Position numbers and translations under genes: made by a program. Shown piece after piece: positions 26,437 to 35,108 of a stretch of DNA of 64,000 nucleotides. The stretch is from Symmachiella dynata. Its GTDB lineage: Bacteria > Planctomycetota > Planctomycetia > Planctomycetales > Planctomycetaceae. Positions within the stretch are counted from its first letter, which is position 1. Each line of letters begins with the position of its first letter. The notes under the pieces were generated by a model that did not search any database, was not told the DNA's origin, and worked only from the letters and a program-made list of their open reading frames with translations. Location of the stretch: contig NZ_CP036276.1 in the NCBI RefSeq assembly GCF_007747995.1, forward strand, positions 5,384,001 through 5,448,000, read 5' to 3'.

Positions 26437-27902
26437 GTCTGGCTGAGGCCTGCGGCTGGACCTGCTTGCGGAGTCTGCTGATCGCGCTTTGTGCGGTCCC
26501 AGTCTGTTTCGCGATTCGCCGTCAGTTGCGTGCAGCACGCGGGGTGCGACGACTGGTTTTATGGACAGCCGTGCTCGCTCCTTTTTTTGCTCCCGATATG
26601 CTGGTCGGGTATGGCTACTACAATTTTTCGTTGTCGCTGATTCATCATCCGGTGTGGAATGAATTGTTCTACGCTGTTTTAGTCTTCTTCAAAGTGCTCC
26701 CGGCCGGGACGGTGATTGCCCTGTTCACTCCCCGCCCCCCGATCTCGCCGCAAGCGCTCTATTGCCGACGGCTGTCTCTCCCGCCGCTGACAACGCTTTC
26801 AACCCGCGTGCGGACACTCGCCGGTTATTATCTGCGGGGACCCTCCCGTGTCGCGCTACCAGCGCTGGTGTTGATGTTCTTGTTAGCGTTTCAGGAATTC
26901 GAACTGGTTTCGCTGGTGAATGCGACCTCCTGGACGGTGTGGTTGTTTGACCAGCAAGCACAAGGACTACCTCTGCCAGATGCACTGCGCTATGATCTGT
27001 TGCCGACCGGAATTCAAGCCGCGTTGATTGCAGCAATGATTCCCTTGGTGCTGATGAGCAGAAAAACGGCTGGGCAGCGCGATAGCGGCGGTGGAACATC
27101 AACGGCCATTGCTGGTGTCGCATGGGGCGTCGCGATTATTGGCTGTGTGTTGTTGTGGCTGATTCCGATGGCGATTCTGTGTCGCGGTCTGGGAAGCGGA
27201 TTGGTGGTCTTGTGGCGGAATCCGCGTTTGTTTTATGAGATCGGGATCGGGTTGGGGATGATGCTTGCCGCGGCGCTGCCGACCTATGCATTGGCTGCGG
27301 CCTTGTTATCGGCAACGACGAAACAGCGCGGGCAGCGGTGGCGATTGCCGTTAGCGGTCCTTGTGGGCTTACCGGGATTATTCGGGGGATTGACGCTCGG
27401 CTTGGCGATGTTGGCGCTGTTTCAGACCCCGGCGCTTGGCGGATGGTATGACACGCCGCTGCCGTGGTGGAGCGCATTGGTACTGTGGTTGATGCCGCGG
27501 GCCATGTTGCTCCAGATTCTGTTAGCAGCAGCGCACCGCGGTGAACCGATGCATCTTGCCGCCTTGCTGATACGTGATGGTTCGCCGCAACAGCGGGGCC
27601 GCGCGCGGCAATTGATATGGCGACTCCGCTACCAAGGGCATTATTGGGCGATTGTTCTTTTGTGTTGGTGGGCCTACTTGGATCCGACCTTGTCATCGTT
27701 GCTACGGCCCTCCGGATTGGACCCGGCGCCGATGCGGATATACAATTTTATGCACTATGGCCAAGCGGGCGGACTTTCAGCCATGTTAGCGGTGACGGTG
27801 TTGGCGCCGTTGTTACTGGTGGGGTGCCTGTCTTTGCTGCGTCGATTTTTGTTTCCGCTGCTTGAACGAGGATTCCGACGAATAGGGTACACCGGCCGAT
27901 GA
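26433..27902 (+). CDS. ABC importer permease (FbpB/ThiP-like)
   Basis: 489 aa from the GTG at 26433, which overlaps the preceding stop (GTGA). An ATG at 26400 is possible but lies deeper inside the upstream gene. The protein is strongly hydrophobic with about twelve membrane segments, consistent with the double-length permeases of iron- or thiamine-type importers. Its neighbours are a binding lipoprotein (upstream) and an ATPase (downstream, ATGA overlap), which completes an importer. The usual EAA loop motif is not clear by eye, so the assignment rests on topology and context. Confidence 0.75.
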   Translation: MSLAEACGWTCLRSLLIALCAVPVCFAIRRQLRAARGVRRLVLWTAVLAPFFAPDMLVGYGYYNFSLSLIHHPVWNELFYAVLVFFKVLPAGTVIALFTPRPPISPQALYCRRLSLPPLTTLSTRVRTLAGYYLRGPSRVALPALVLMFLLAFQEFELVSLVNATSWTVWLFDQQAQGLPLPDALRYDLLPTGIQAALIAAMIPLVLMSRKTAGQRDSGGGTSTAIAGVAWGVAIIGCVLLWLIPMAILCRGLGSGLVVLWRNPRLFYEIGIGLGMMLAAALPTYALAAALLSATTKQRGQRWRLPLAVLVGLPGLFGGLTLGLAMLALFQTPALGGWYDTPLPWWSALVLWLMPRAMLLQILLAAAHRGEPMHLAALLIRDGSPQQRGRARQLIWRLRYQGHYWAIVLLCWWAYLDPTLSSLLRPSGLDPAPMRIYNFMHYGQAGGLSAMLAVTVLAPLLLVGCLSLLRRFLFPLLERGFRRIGYTGR

Positions 27903-29734
27903 GTGCTCCACTTTGGCGATTGGACGAGATCACGTTAGCGGGCAATGACCGTCCGCGCTTGACCGGCGTGTCGTGCGAAATTCCGCCGGGCGTGACGGCT
28001 GTGATTGGGTATTCAGGAGCCGGGAAAACGTCGCTGTTGAACCTGCTGGTCGGGTTTGAACGGCCTGGGCGGGGGCAGGTGACGCGGATCTATGACGATC
28101 CCGGTGACCGGCTGCCGCTGTTTTGGGTGCCGCAGGAAGATGGGTTGTGGCCGCACGAATCTGCGGCTGAACACCTGCGAATTATGGCTGCCGGGGCTGA
28201 AGACGCCGAGGAACGGGTCAAAAACCTGTTATCGGCGTTCGATTTATTAGACAAATCCGCCGCTTATCCGGATCTGATGTCCCAGGGGGAGCGTGCGCGG
28301 CTGTCAGTCGCGCGGGCTTTGGCCAGCCGGGCCGCCGTCCTGGTGATGGACGAACCTCTCGTCCACGTCGATCCGGCACGCGAGGAGAAATATTGGCGGG
28401 CCATTCGAAACCACCTCAGTGATACGAACACATCGTTGGTGATTGCCACGCATTCACCGGAAACCGTCCTGCGAGAAGCACAGCACGCGTTGTGCCTTAA
28501 GTCCGGGCGATTATTGCACCAAGGACCGGTCGACAACTTGTATTACGACCCTCAAACTCCTGAAATGGCTGAATTTCTCGGCGCGGCGAATTGGTTGCCG
28601 CAGCACGAGGCTCAGCAGTGGTGCATCGACACCCAGCGGGAATCCCCCTGTTTTCGGCCGGAACAAATCAAAATTCGCCCAGCCGAACAAAGCCCGCTGG
28701 TCGTGCAATCGGCACATTTTTCGGGCAGCCTCGAAGAAGTTGAGTTGCTCAACGAAGACTCTCAACAGCGGCGCACCTTTTTTCATCGTCCGGCCGGAAG
28801 TGGGCTTCGCCACGGTGTCCGGGTGGCGATTCATGTTTGTCTATTGTTGTTGGCCTGTGGAATTTCACTGGGGTGCGACCAAGAGGACGGGCCGCAGTTG
28901 AATGTTAGCGAGGTCAATCATTGGATTTCGCCGCCGATGGGGGCGCGAATCCCGCGTCCACGTGGTTTGGCGATCGGCGACAACGACGAAGTGCTCTGCC
29001 TCGACAATGGAGGACGGCTGTTGGTGTTTGATGAACACGGCAAATTGTTGCGACAATGGGAAATGCCCGATCATGCCATCGGCAAGCCGGAAGGGGTCTG
29101 CCTGTTGACCGACGGGCGGATTGCCGTTGCCGATACGCATTACCACCGTGTGGTGTTCTTCGATAAAGTCGGAAATGTGCTCTCCTATCTGGGGGGCGAA
29201 GGCCAGGAGGATGGGCAGTTCTTGTTTCCCGTCGCCCTGTGCCAGGATGAGAGTGAACATATCTACGTCTGTGAATACGGTGGCGACCACCGCGTGCAGA
29301 AATTTACCGCAGACGGTGAACATCTACTAACCTTTGGCACATTCGGCACCGATGAGGGCCAATTCCAACGCCCCAGTGGCATCGTCTGGGACGATGGCCG
29401 ATTGTACATCGCCGACGCGATTAATAACCGGGTGCAGGTGTTTAGCGACGCGGGTAAGTTTATCGAGGTCTTGGGAGAAACAACGGGCGGATTGGTGCTG
29501 GAGTATCCGTACGACATCACGTTAGATCGGGCTACCAACGACTTGTATATCATCGAGTACGGTGCCGGGCGGGTCACGAAAACAAATCTGGCCGGCAAGC
29601 TGCTAGGGCGCTTCGGCAAGACCAGTCGCAACAATGATGGATTCCTCAAACCCTGGGGCGTGGCGATCGACACGCATCAACGGTTACGGGTGGCGGACAC
29701 GGAAAACCATCGCATCGTGGAGTTGAAACTGTGA
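27899..29734 (+). CDS. ABC ATPase fused to an NHL beta-propeller
   Basis: 611 aa. Residues 1-230 are a complete ABC ATPase: Walker A GYSGAGKT (37-44), Q-loop Q79, signature SQGER (128-132), Walker B VLVMDE (147-152) and H-loop H185. A linker follows to about 305. Residues 309-326 are a hydrophobic segment ending in Cys (C326), which looks like a lipoprotein signal. Residues 335-611 are about six NHL blades (GVCLLTDGRIAVADTHYHRV and similar). The topology makes sense as cytosolic ATPase, membrane span and periplasmic propeller. An in-frame GTG at 28823 sits exactly at the hydrophobic segment, so a separate NHL lipoprotein might also be made. Overlaps with both neighbours (ATGA, GTGA) argue against a sequencing artefact. 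Confidence 0.85.
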   Translation: MSAPLWRLDEITLAGNDRPRLTGVSCEIPPGVTAVIGYSGAGKTSLLNLLVGFERPGRGQVTRIYDDPGDRLPLFWVPQEDGLWPHESAAEHLRIMAAGAEDAEERVKNLLSAFDLLDKSAAYPDLMSQGERARLSVARALASRAAVLVMDEPLVHVDPAREEKYWRAIRNHLSDTNTSLVIATHSPETVLREAQHALCLKSGRLLHQGPVDNLYYDPQTPEMAEFLGAANWLPQHEAQQWCIDTQRESPCFRPEQIKIRPAEQSPLVVQSAHFSGSLEEVELLNEDSQQRRTFFHRPAGSGLRHGVRVAIHVCLLLLACGISLGCDQEDGPQLNVSEVNHWISPPMGARIPRPRGLAIGDNDEVLCLDNGGRLLVFDEHGKLLRQWEMPDHAIGKPEGVCLLTDGRIAVADTHYHRVVFFDKVGNVLSYLGGEGQEDGQFLFPVALCQDESEHIYVCEYGGDHRVQKFTADGEHLLTFGTFGTDEGQFQRPSGIVWDDGRLYIADAINNRVQVFSDAGKFIEVLGETTGGLVLEYPYDITLDRATNDLYIIEYGAGRVTKTNLAGKLLGRFGKTSRNNDGFLKPWGVAIDTHQRLRVADTENHRIVELKL

Positions 29735-32700
29735 AGTGGAAACAGAGACTCCAGAGCGTTTTTCCCAGCCCTCCGCGACGGGTGACCTGGACCGATGCGC
29801 TGCCGTTGATTCTGTTTCTTGCCAGCTATGCGGTTGTCTGTTTTGTGTTGGAATGGCGGAATGTGTTGCTGTTTGCCAACCCGATCGCGTTTTGCCTGAT
29901 GGGGATGACCGTTTGGGTCTGGTGGATGCATCTCTGCGGTTTGAGCGGGCTGAGTCGTCGGCGGCAGATGTTTGCATTCATCACGCGGCTCTGTCTGGTC
30001 GGATTGCTGGTGATGGTGCTGGCCGAACCGCGTTCGGTGCGGCGTCAGGACGGATTGGCGGTGGTCTATTTGGTCGACATCTCGGATTCGATCGGTGACC
30101 GCACAGTCGACGAAGCCTTTCAGTTTATCGCCGAAACTGCCAGCCAAAAGCCGAAGAATGACATGGTGGGGATCATCGTCTTTGGTCGGCACGCGGCTGT
30201 CGAATTGCCGACGCACACGACGTTGGCACTCAACGAAGGCATCACCGTCAACTCGCTGGTCGATCGGGATGCGACCAATCTCGAAGAGGCGCTTTCGCTC
30301 GCCGCAGCCATGATTCCCGAAGATCATCAAGGGCGAATTGTGTTGATGAGCGATGGGACGGAAACCGAGGGGAATCTGTCGGACGTCGTTGATCAATTGA
30401 CCGCGCGGGAAATCGCCATCGATGTGATGCCGATTGAATACAACCACGAGAACGAAGTCTGGCTGGAGCGGTTAGAACTGCCCGAGAACGTCAAAATCGG
30501 CGAAAACTATCAGGCGGCCGTGATTCTCTCGTCACTCAAAAAGGGATCCGGCAAGCTGACCTTGCTGGAAAACGGCAACGCCATCTTCGAGGAGCGTGTC
30601 GATTTCGATGCGGGCAAAAACCGCTACGTGGTGCCGATTTATCTCCGTGAAGCGGGATACTATGAATACACCGCTCGCATCGATACCGCGACCGATACGG
30701 ACAATCTCAGCCAAAACAATGAAGCGCTGAATTACCTGTATTTGGCAGGCGAGGGGCGAATCCTGCTGGTGAATGATCCGGAAGGGGATCCCCGCGATTC
30801 CGAAACGTTGGCCCGCGCCATCCGCGAATCAAAACGCAAGCTTGATATCGCCACGGCCTACGACGTGCCCCGCGATGCGATGTCGTTGATGCCTTATGAC
30901 TGTGTGATCTTCAACAACGTTGCCGCCGACATGTTCGACACGGTTCAGATGGAGGCGGTCAAGGATGCGGCGCGGAATTTTGGCATCGGCTTTGTGATGG
31001 TCGGCGGGCCGAATAGCTACGGTCCCGGTGGGTATCACCGCACAGCAATCGAAGAGGCGCTGCCGGTGACAATGGACATCACCAAAAAGAAGGTGCTGCC
31101 GATGGGAGCGCTGGCCATCATTTTGCATACCTGCGAATTCGCCGACGGCAACACCTGGGGCAAGCGGATTACCAAACAGGCGATCAAAGTCCTCGGCGCG
31201 CGAGACGAAGCAGGGGTACTGGCCTACACCGAAAATGGCGAGGAATGGGTCTTTGAACTAACCCCCGTTGCGGAAATCGACATGATGCTCCGCAAGATCA
31301 ACGGCGCGGTGATCGGCGACATGCCGAGCTTTGCCAACACGATGCAATTGGGGCTTAAAGGACTCAAGGCCAGCGACGCCTCGGCAAAGCATATGATCAT
31401 CATCTCCGACGGCGATCCCGGTCCGCCGTCAAAAGCCTTGATCGACGACTACCGCGCAGCCGGAGTGAGCGTCTCCATGGTGGCCATTTTTCCGCATGGG
31501 GGACAGGACATCTCCAAAATGCGTCGCGTCGCTGCGGTGACGGGTGGCCGGTATTATTTCCCCGCCAGCCCGAATGAATTGCCTTCGATTTTTATTAAGG
31601 AATCCAAAACGCTCAAGCGGAGCATGATCCAAAACAAGACGATCACGCCCGAGTTGGAAAACGACCTCGACGGCGTGCTCAAAGGGATCGACACCATGCC
31701 GCAACTGCGCGGGTATGTGCTCACCACTGCCAAAAACGATCACAGTGTGCGGACGATTCTCAAAGCTCCCAACGAAGAGGATGAACTAGAACCGATCCTC
31801 TCGATCTGGCGGTACGGTCTGGGAACCACAGCCGCTTTTACTTCGGATCTGTCTCCCAACTGGGCAGCGGATTGGATGGATTGGGACAAGTACCGCACAT
31901 TTGTCGAACAATTGCTGACCCGGGTTTCTCGTGTGGAAAAAACGGGCAACTTGCGAATGCGCAGCTTCGCTTCCGGAAGTCAGGGGGTCCTGCAGGTTGA
32001 GGACTTTCACGAGAATGAAACATTTCTGGAAGTGCAAGCAGTCGTTTCCGGTCCGAATGGAATTGAGGAAACATTGGCCCTCAAGCAGGTCGGACCGCGG
32101 CGTTATCAAGCCACCATGCCACTGCGAGCCAAGGGCCGTTATCAAGTCCGGGCGGTCGGTGTCGGCGAAGGACGTAAGGACGAAACGCACGGCGGATTTC
32201 TGGTTCCCTATTCGCCGGAATACTTACGGTTTCGATCTAACCCGACTGTCCTGAACAGCCTCAGTCGCAAGACCGCCGGGGAGAGTCTTGCCGATCAAAA
32301 GGATCCGGTCAAAACCATCTACGAAACCCGCCGCAAACCACGCATGAGTTCGTTGCCGATTTTCTTCTGGTTTCTCATTGCCCTGGCCTGTTTGATTCCC
32401 TTGGATGTTGCCATTCGCCGTATTCAAATCGACAAGCACGTGATCAAAGGCCTGCTGGGATTGAACAAAAAGGCCGGAGCCTCGGGCCAGTTGATGGGCG
32501 CATTGTTGGAACGCAAACGGACCGTGGGCAGCGCACTCGATTCTCAGCGGGCGACCACCTCCAGCAAGTCACGCCCGCAAACTCAAACACGTCCCACGAC
32601 CGCAGCGCGGCAAGCGGCCAAGAAACCGGATACCGCCGCGAAACCGCCACAACAAGAAACATCGCCAGAAAACATGAGCACGACCGAACGACTGTTGCGA

Positions 32701-32739
32701 ATGAAGCGGCAACGATCGGACGACGAGGAACCGACGTGA
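29731..32739 (+). CDS. Large membrane protein with VWA and glutamine amidotransferase-like domains
   Basis: 1002 aa from the GTG at 29731, overlapping the upstream stop (GTGA). Two membrane segments at about 24-40 and 44-66 and a third at about 81-98 precede a VWA domain. Its metal-binding MIDAS site is visible as DISDS (D116-S120), the Thr in DATN and SDGTE near residue 205. A class I amidotransferase-like domain follows (about 345-460, GRILLVNDPEGD ... GIGFVMVGGPNSYGPGG), apparently without the catalytic Cys. A second VWA-like section includes MIIISDGDPG. A membrane segment near 873-893 precedes a basic, Pro/Thr/Gln-rich cytosolic tail. The domain mix is typical of planctomycete and verrucomicrobial BatA-related loci. 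Confidence 0.87.
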   Translation: MKWKQRLQSVFPSPPRRVTWTDALPLILFLASYAVVCFVLEWRNVLLFANPIAFCLMGMTVWVWWMHLCGLSGLSRRRQMFAFITRLCLVGLLVMVLAEPRSVRRQDGLAVVYLVDISDSIGDRTVDEAFQFIAETASQKPKNDMVGIIVFGRHAAVELPTHTTLALNEGITVNSLVDRDATNLEEALSLAAAMIPEDHQGRIVLMSDGTETEGNLSDVVDQLTAREIAIDVMPIEYNHENEVWLERLELPENVKIGENYQAAVILSSLKKGSGKLTLLENGNAIFEERVDFDAGKNRYVVPIYLREAGYYEYTARIDTATDTDNLSQNNEALNYLYLAGEGRILLVNDPEGDPRDSETLARAIRESKRKLDIATAYDVPRDAMSLMPYDCVIFNNVAADMFDTVQMEAVKDAARNFGIGFVMVGGPNSYGPGGYHRTAIEEALPVTMDITKKKVLPMGALAIILHTCEFADGNTWGKRITKQAIKVLGARDEAGVLAYTENGEEWVFELTPVAEIDMMLRKINGAVIGDMPSFANTMQLGLKGLKASDASAKHMIIISDGDPGPPSKALIDDYRAAGVSVSMVAIFPHGGQDISKMRRVAAVTGGRYYFPASPNELPSIFIKESKTLKRSMIQNKTITPELENDLDGVLKGIDTMPQLRGYVLTTAKNDHSVRTILKAPNEEDELEPILSIWRYGLGTTAAFTSDLSPNWAADWMDWDKYRTFVEQLLTRVSRVEKTGNLRMRSFASGSQGVLQVEDFHENETFLEVQAVVSGPNGIEETLALKQVGPRRYQATMPLRAKGRYQVRAVGVGEGRKDETHGGFLVPYSPEYLRFRSNPTVLNSLSRKTAGESLADQKDPVKTIYETRRKPRMSSLPIFFWFLIALACLIPLDVAIRRIQIDKHVIKGLLGLNKKAGASGQLMGALLERKRTVGSALDSQRATTSSKSRPQTQTRPTTAARQAAKKPDTAAKPPQQETSPENMSTTERLLRMKRQRSDDEEPT

Positions 32740-33091
32740 TCAGCAGACCTTGATGCCTTTTATTGAATGGACTGAGAGAGAACCACGAAAGAAGCGAAAA
32801 ACACGAAATCTCACCGAGAAAAAGACGAGGACTTGTAACGCTGACGCAGAACTCAAAAGAAAAGTATGGATGAAAACGGTAAGCTTCTTTTTCGTGTCTT
32901 TCGCTTCTTTCGTGGTTTGGTTTTTCTTTAGTTACGGCCGGATGCCTCAATAGCATTTGGTTATTTCGTGGTTAATCCGTTTGGAACAATAATCAAGTTG
33001 AGCAATGGTGAATGTCGCGTTTCACGTATCGCTTGCTTAGTCATCTGAAACCGCCCCGAATTCTTTATCCCAGCAACGGGAAATAACAACC
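32740..33091. other. Gap in the array, holding an inverted-end repeat element
   Basis: 352 bp. Positions 32781-32917 are an AACCACGAAA element. The remaining DNA before moxR is AT-rich (for example AATAAT at 32988) and may hold a promoter for the moxR-DUF58-bat genes, but no good -35/-10 pair was found. Confidence 0.55.
32781..32917. repeat. AACCACGAAA inverted-end element, copy 1
   Basis: 137 bp. The 28-bp ends (32781-32808 and 32890-32917) are inverted repeats matching at 27 of 28 positions. The 81-bp core contains CGCTGACGCAGAA, which is shared with copy 2 at 42283. There is no coding capacity. It looks like a miniature, non-autonomous repeat. Confidence 0.78.
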
Positions 33092-34108
33092 ATGAGCCAA
33101 GATATCACCACCGAAACGTCCGACATGCTGCAGCACGAAGCGGACCGCTTCAAGGACGACTATGCCGCCGCGCAAGCGGAAGTTGGGAAAATGATCGTCG
33201 GCCAACAGCGCGTGGTCGAAGCGACATTGACCGCTCTATTTTCCGGCGGCAACGTGCTGTTGGAAGGGGTCCCCGGTCTAGGGAAAACCGAGTTGGTTAA
33301 GGCGATGTCCCGTGTGCTTGATTTAGAATTTCGCCGCATCCAATTCACCCCCGACCTAATGCCGGCCGACATCATCGGCACCAGCATGATGAGCAGTGAC
33401 GAAGCGGGGCAGTATCGGTTTGAATTTCGGCCCGGCCCGATCTTCACGCAATTGTTATTGGCCGACGAAATCAACCGCGCTTCTCCGAAAACGCAATCAG
33501 CGTTGTTGGAAACCATGCAGGAAGCCTCCGTCACGACCGGCGGCACGGTGCATCACTTGGAGCAACCGTTTTTCGTGATGGCGACACAAAACCCCATCGA
33601 GCAGGAAGGGACTTATCCGCTGCCGGAGGCGCAACTGGACCGGTTTATGTTCAAGGTCGAAGTGCCGTTTCCCAATCGTAGTGAGATCAACGAAGTCGTC
33701 AGCCGTACGATTCTCAAACGGCCGGTCGAACTGCAAAAGCTACTTGATTCGGCGCAGATCATGGAATTGCGAGGCGTGTTGGACAAAGTCGTTGTCGCTG
33801 ATCCGATGCGGGACTATGCGGTACGGCTCATTTTATCGACACACCCCGATACGGAGTTCGCCTCGGAAGACATCAAACGCTTCATCCGTTGGGGAGCCAG
33901 TCCGCGGGCCGCGCAAGGACTGATTCGCGCAGCACGGGTCCGCGCTCTCAGCCAAGGCCGTGTGCATGTGGCATTTGAAGACATTCGCTACTTCGCCATC
34001 GAAGTGCTGCAACACCGCGTACTGCTGAATTACGACGGGCAAGCGGAGAACATTTTGATCGCAGAATTGATTGCCGATTCTCTTCAGCAAGTGGCCGAAG
34101 AAATCTAA
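33092..34108 (+). CDS. moxR: MoxR family AAA+ ATPase
   Basis: 338 aa. Walker A GVPGLGKT is at 59-66 and Walker B LLADEIN at about 122-128, followed by the MoxR-typical RASPKTQSALLETMQE. ATQNPIEQEGTYPLPEAQLDRF near 165-185 includes sensor 1. The lid domain covers about 240-330. MoxR ATPases act as chaperones that help assemble or activate VWA-containing partners. The next genes encode DUF58 and a BatA-like VWA protein, the classic MoxR partners. GGGAAA lies upstream of the ATG. Confidence 0.94.
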   Translation: MSQDITTETSDMLQHEADRFKDDYAAAQAEVGKMIVGQQRVVEATLTALFSGGNVLLEGVPGLGKTELVKAMSRVLDLEFRRIQFTPDLMPADIIGTSMMSSDEAGQYRFEFRPGPIFTQLLLADEINRASPKTQSALLETMQEASVTTGGTVHHLEQPFFVMATQNPIEQEGTYPLPEAQLDRFMFKVEVPFPNRSEINEVVSRTILKRPVELQKLLDSAQIMELRGVLDKVVVADPMRDYAVRLILSTHPDTEFASEDIKRFIRWGASPRAAQGLIRAARVRALSQGRVHVAFEDIRYFAIEVLQHRVLLNYDGQAENILIAELIADSLQQVAEEI

Positions 34109-34196
34109 CGCAATGGATCATCTCCAAGATGGCCCTGTTTGATCCATTCCCCGTCGCCGCCTGGGCGTCGTGACCCGTGAACAAAACGAAAACGCG

Positions 34197-35108
34197 ATGG
34201 AATCGACTGAGAAACCACAAAAAACGCAACTGACCACATTGCTGGCCAACGATGTCCTGGCCCGCGTGGAACGTATGCGGCTGAATCCGACGCGTCGGAT
34301 GACCAATCGCAGTCGCGGCGAGCATCTCTCCGGCAAGGGAGGAGCAAGCACCGAATTCGTCGACTACCGTGATTATTCTCCCGGCGACGATGTGCGGTAT
34401 ATCGATTGGAATATCTTTTCGCGGCTCAATCGCCCGTATATGAAACAGTTCCGCCACGAGGAAGAAATGCACGTGGTGGTGATCATCGATGCTTCGTCCT
34501 CGATGGTTTACGACGGAAAGCTCGAACGGGCCAAACAACTAGCGGCGGCACTGGCGGTGATGGGGTTGATGAACCTCGAACGAGTCAGCGTATACGCTTG
34601 CCACCGCAAAGGGGCCGCACTGCAATTCGTGTCGGGCATTACCGGTCGCATCAGCATGCGACGACTGTTTGATTTTCTGGAAAACATCGAAACCGGCGGT
34701 GACTTTGCCATCGACGAAGCGGTCGAGAGCGTGCTGCGGCAGCATACAGGACGCGGGATCGCCATTTTGCTCTCCGATTTTTTCACCTTCGGCGGCATGG
34801 AACGGCCGTTGAATTTTCTGTTTAGCGCCGGGTTGGAAGTCTTCGGCATTCAAATCTTGGCGCCGGCCGAAATCTCACCGGAGGTCACCGGCGACCTGCG
34901 ATTCGTCGATTGCGAAAACGGGATGACGCTCGATGTCTCCTCGGCGGGGGAATTGTTGGGCATCTATCAGGAACATCGGCTGGCACTGGAAGAGCGAATC
35001 GAGTCGTTGTGTCGCAGTCGTAATGGGCGTTTTCTTTCGATCAGTTCGCACGACCCGTTGCCCTGGGTGCTGTTTGACCTGCTGCGCAGGCGGGGGTGGA
35101 TTCGATGA
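34197..35108 (+). CDS. DUF58 domain protein
   Basis: 303 aa from the ATG at 34197; a GTG at 34170 is also in frame, and neither has a clear ribosome site. The DUF58 hallmark YRDYSPGDDVRYIDWN is at 57-72. A VWA-like strand with DASSS (98-102) follows, as in many members. No membrane segment is evident, so it probably works on the inner face of the membrane together with MoxR and the BatA-like protein. Its stop overlaps the next start (ATGA), showing tight coupling. Confidence 0.92.
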   Translation: MESTEKPQKTQLTTLLANDVLARVERMRLNPTRRMTNRSRGEHLSGKGGASTEFVDYRDYSPGDDVRYIDWNIFSRLNRPYMKQFRHEEEMHVVVIIDASSSMVYDGKLERAKQLAAALAVMGLMNLERVSVYACHRKGAALQFVSGITGRISMRRLFDFLENIETGGDFAIDEAVESVLRQHTGRGIAILLSDFFTFGGMERPLNFLFSAGLEVFGIQILAPAEISPEVTGDLRFVDCENGMTLDVSSAGELLGIYQEHRLALEERIESLCRSRNGRFLSISSHDPLPWVLFDLLRRRGWIR

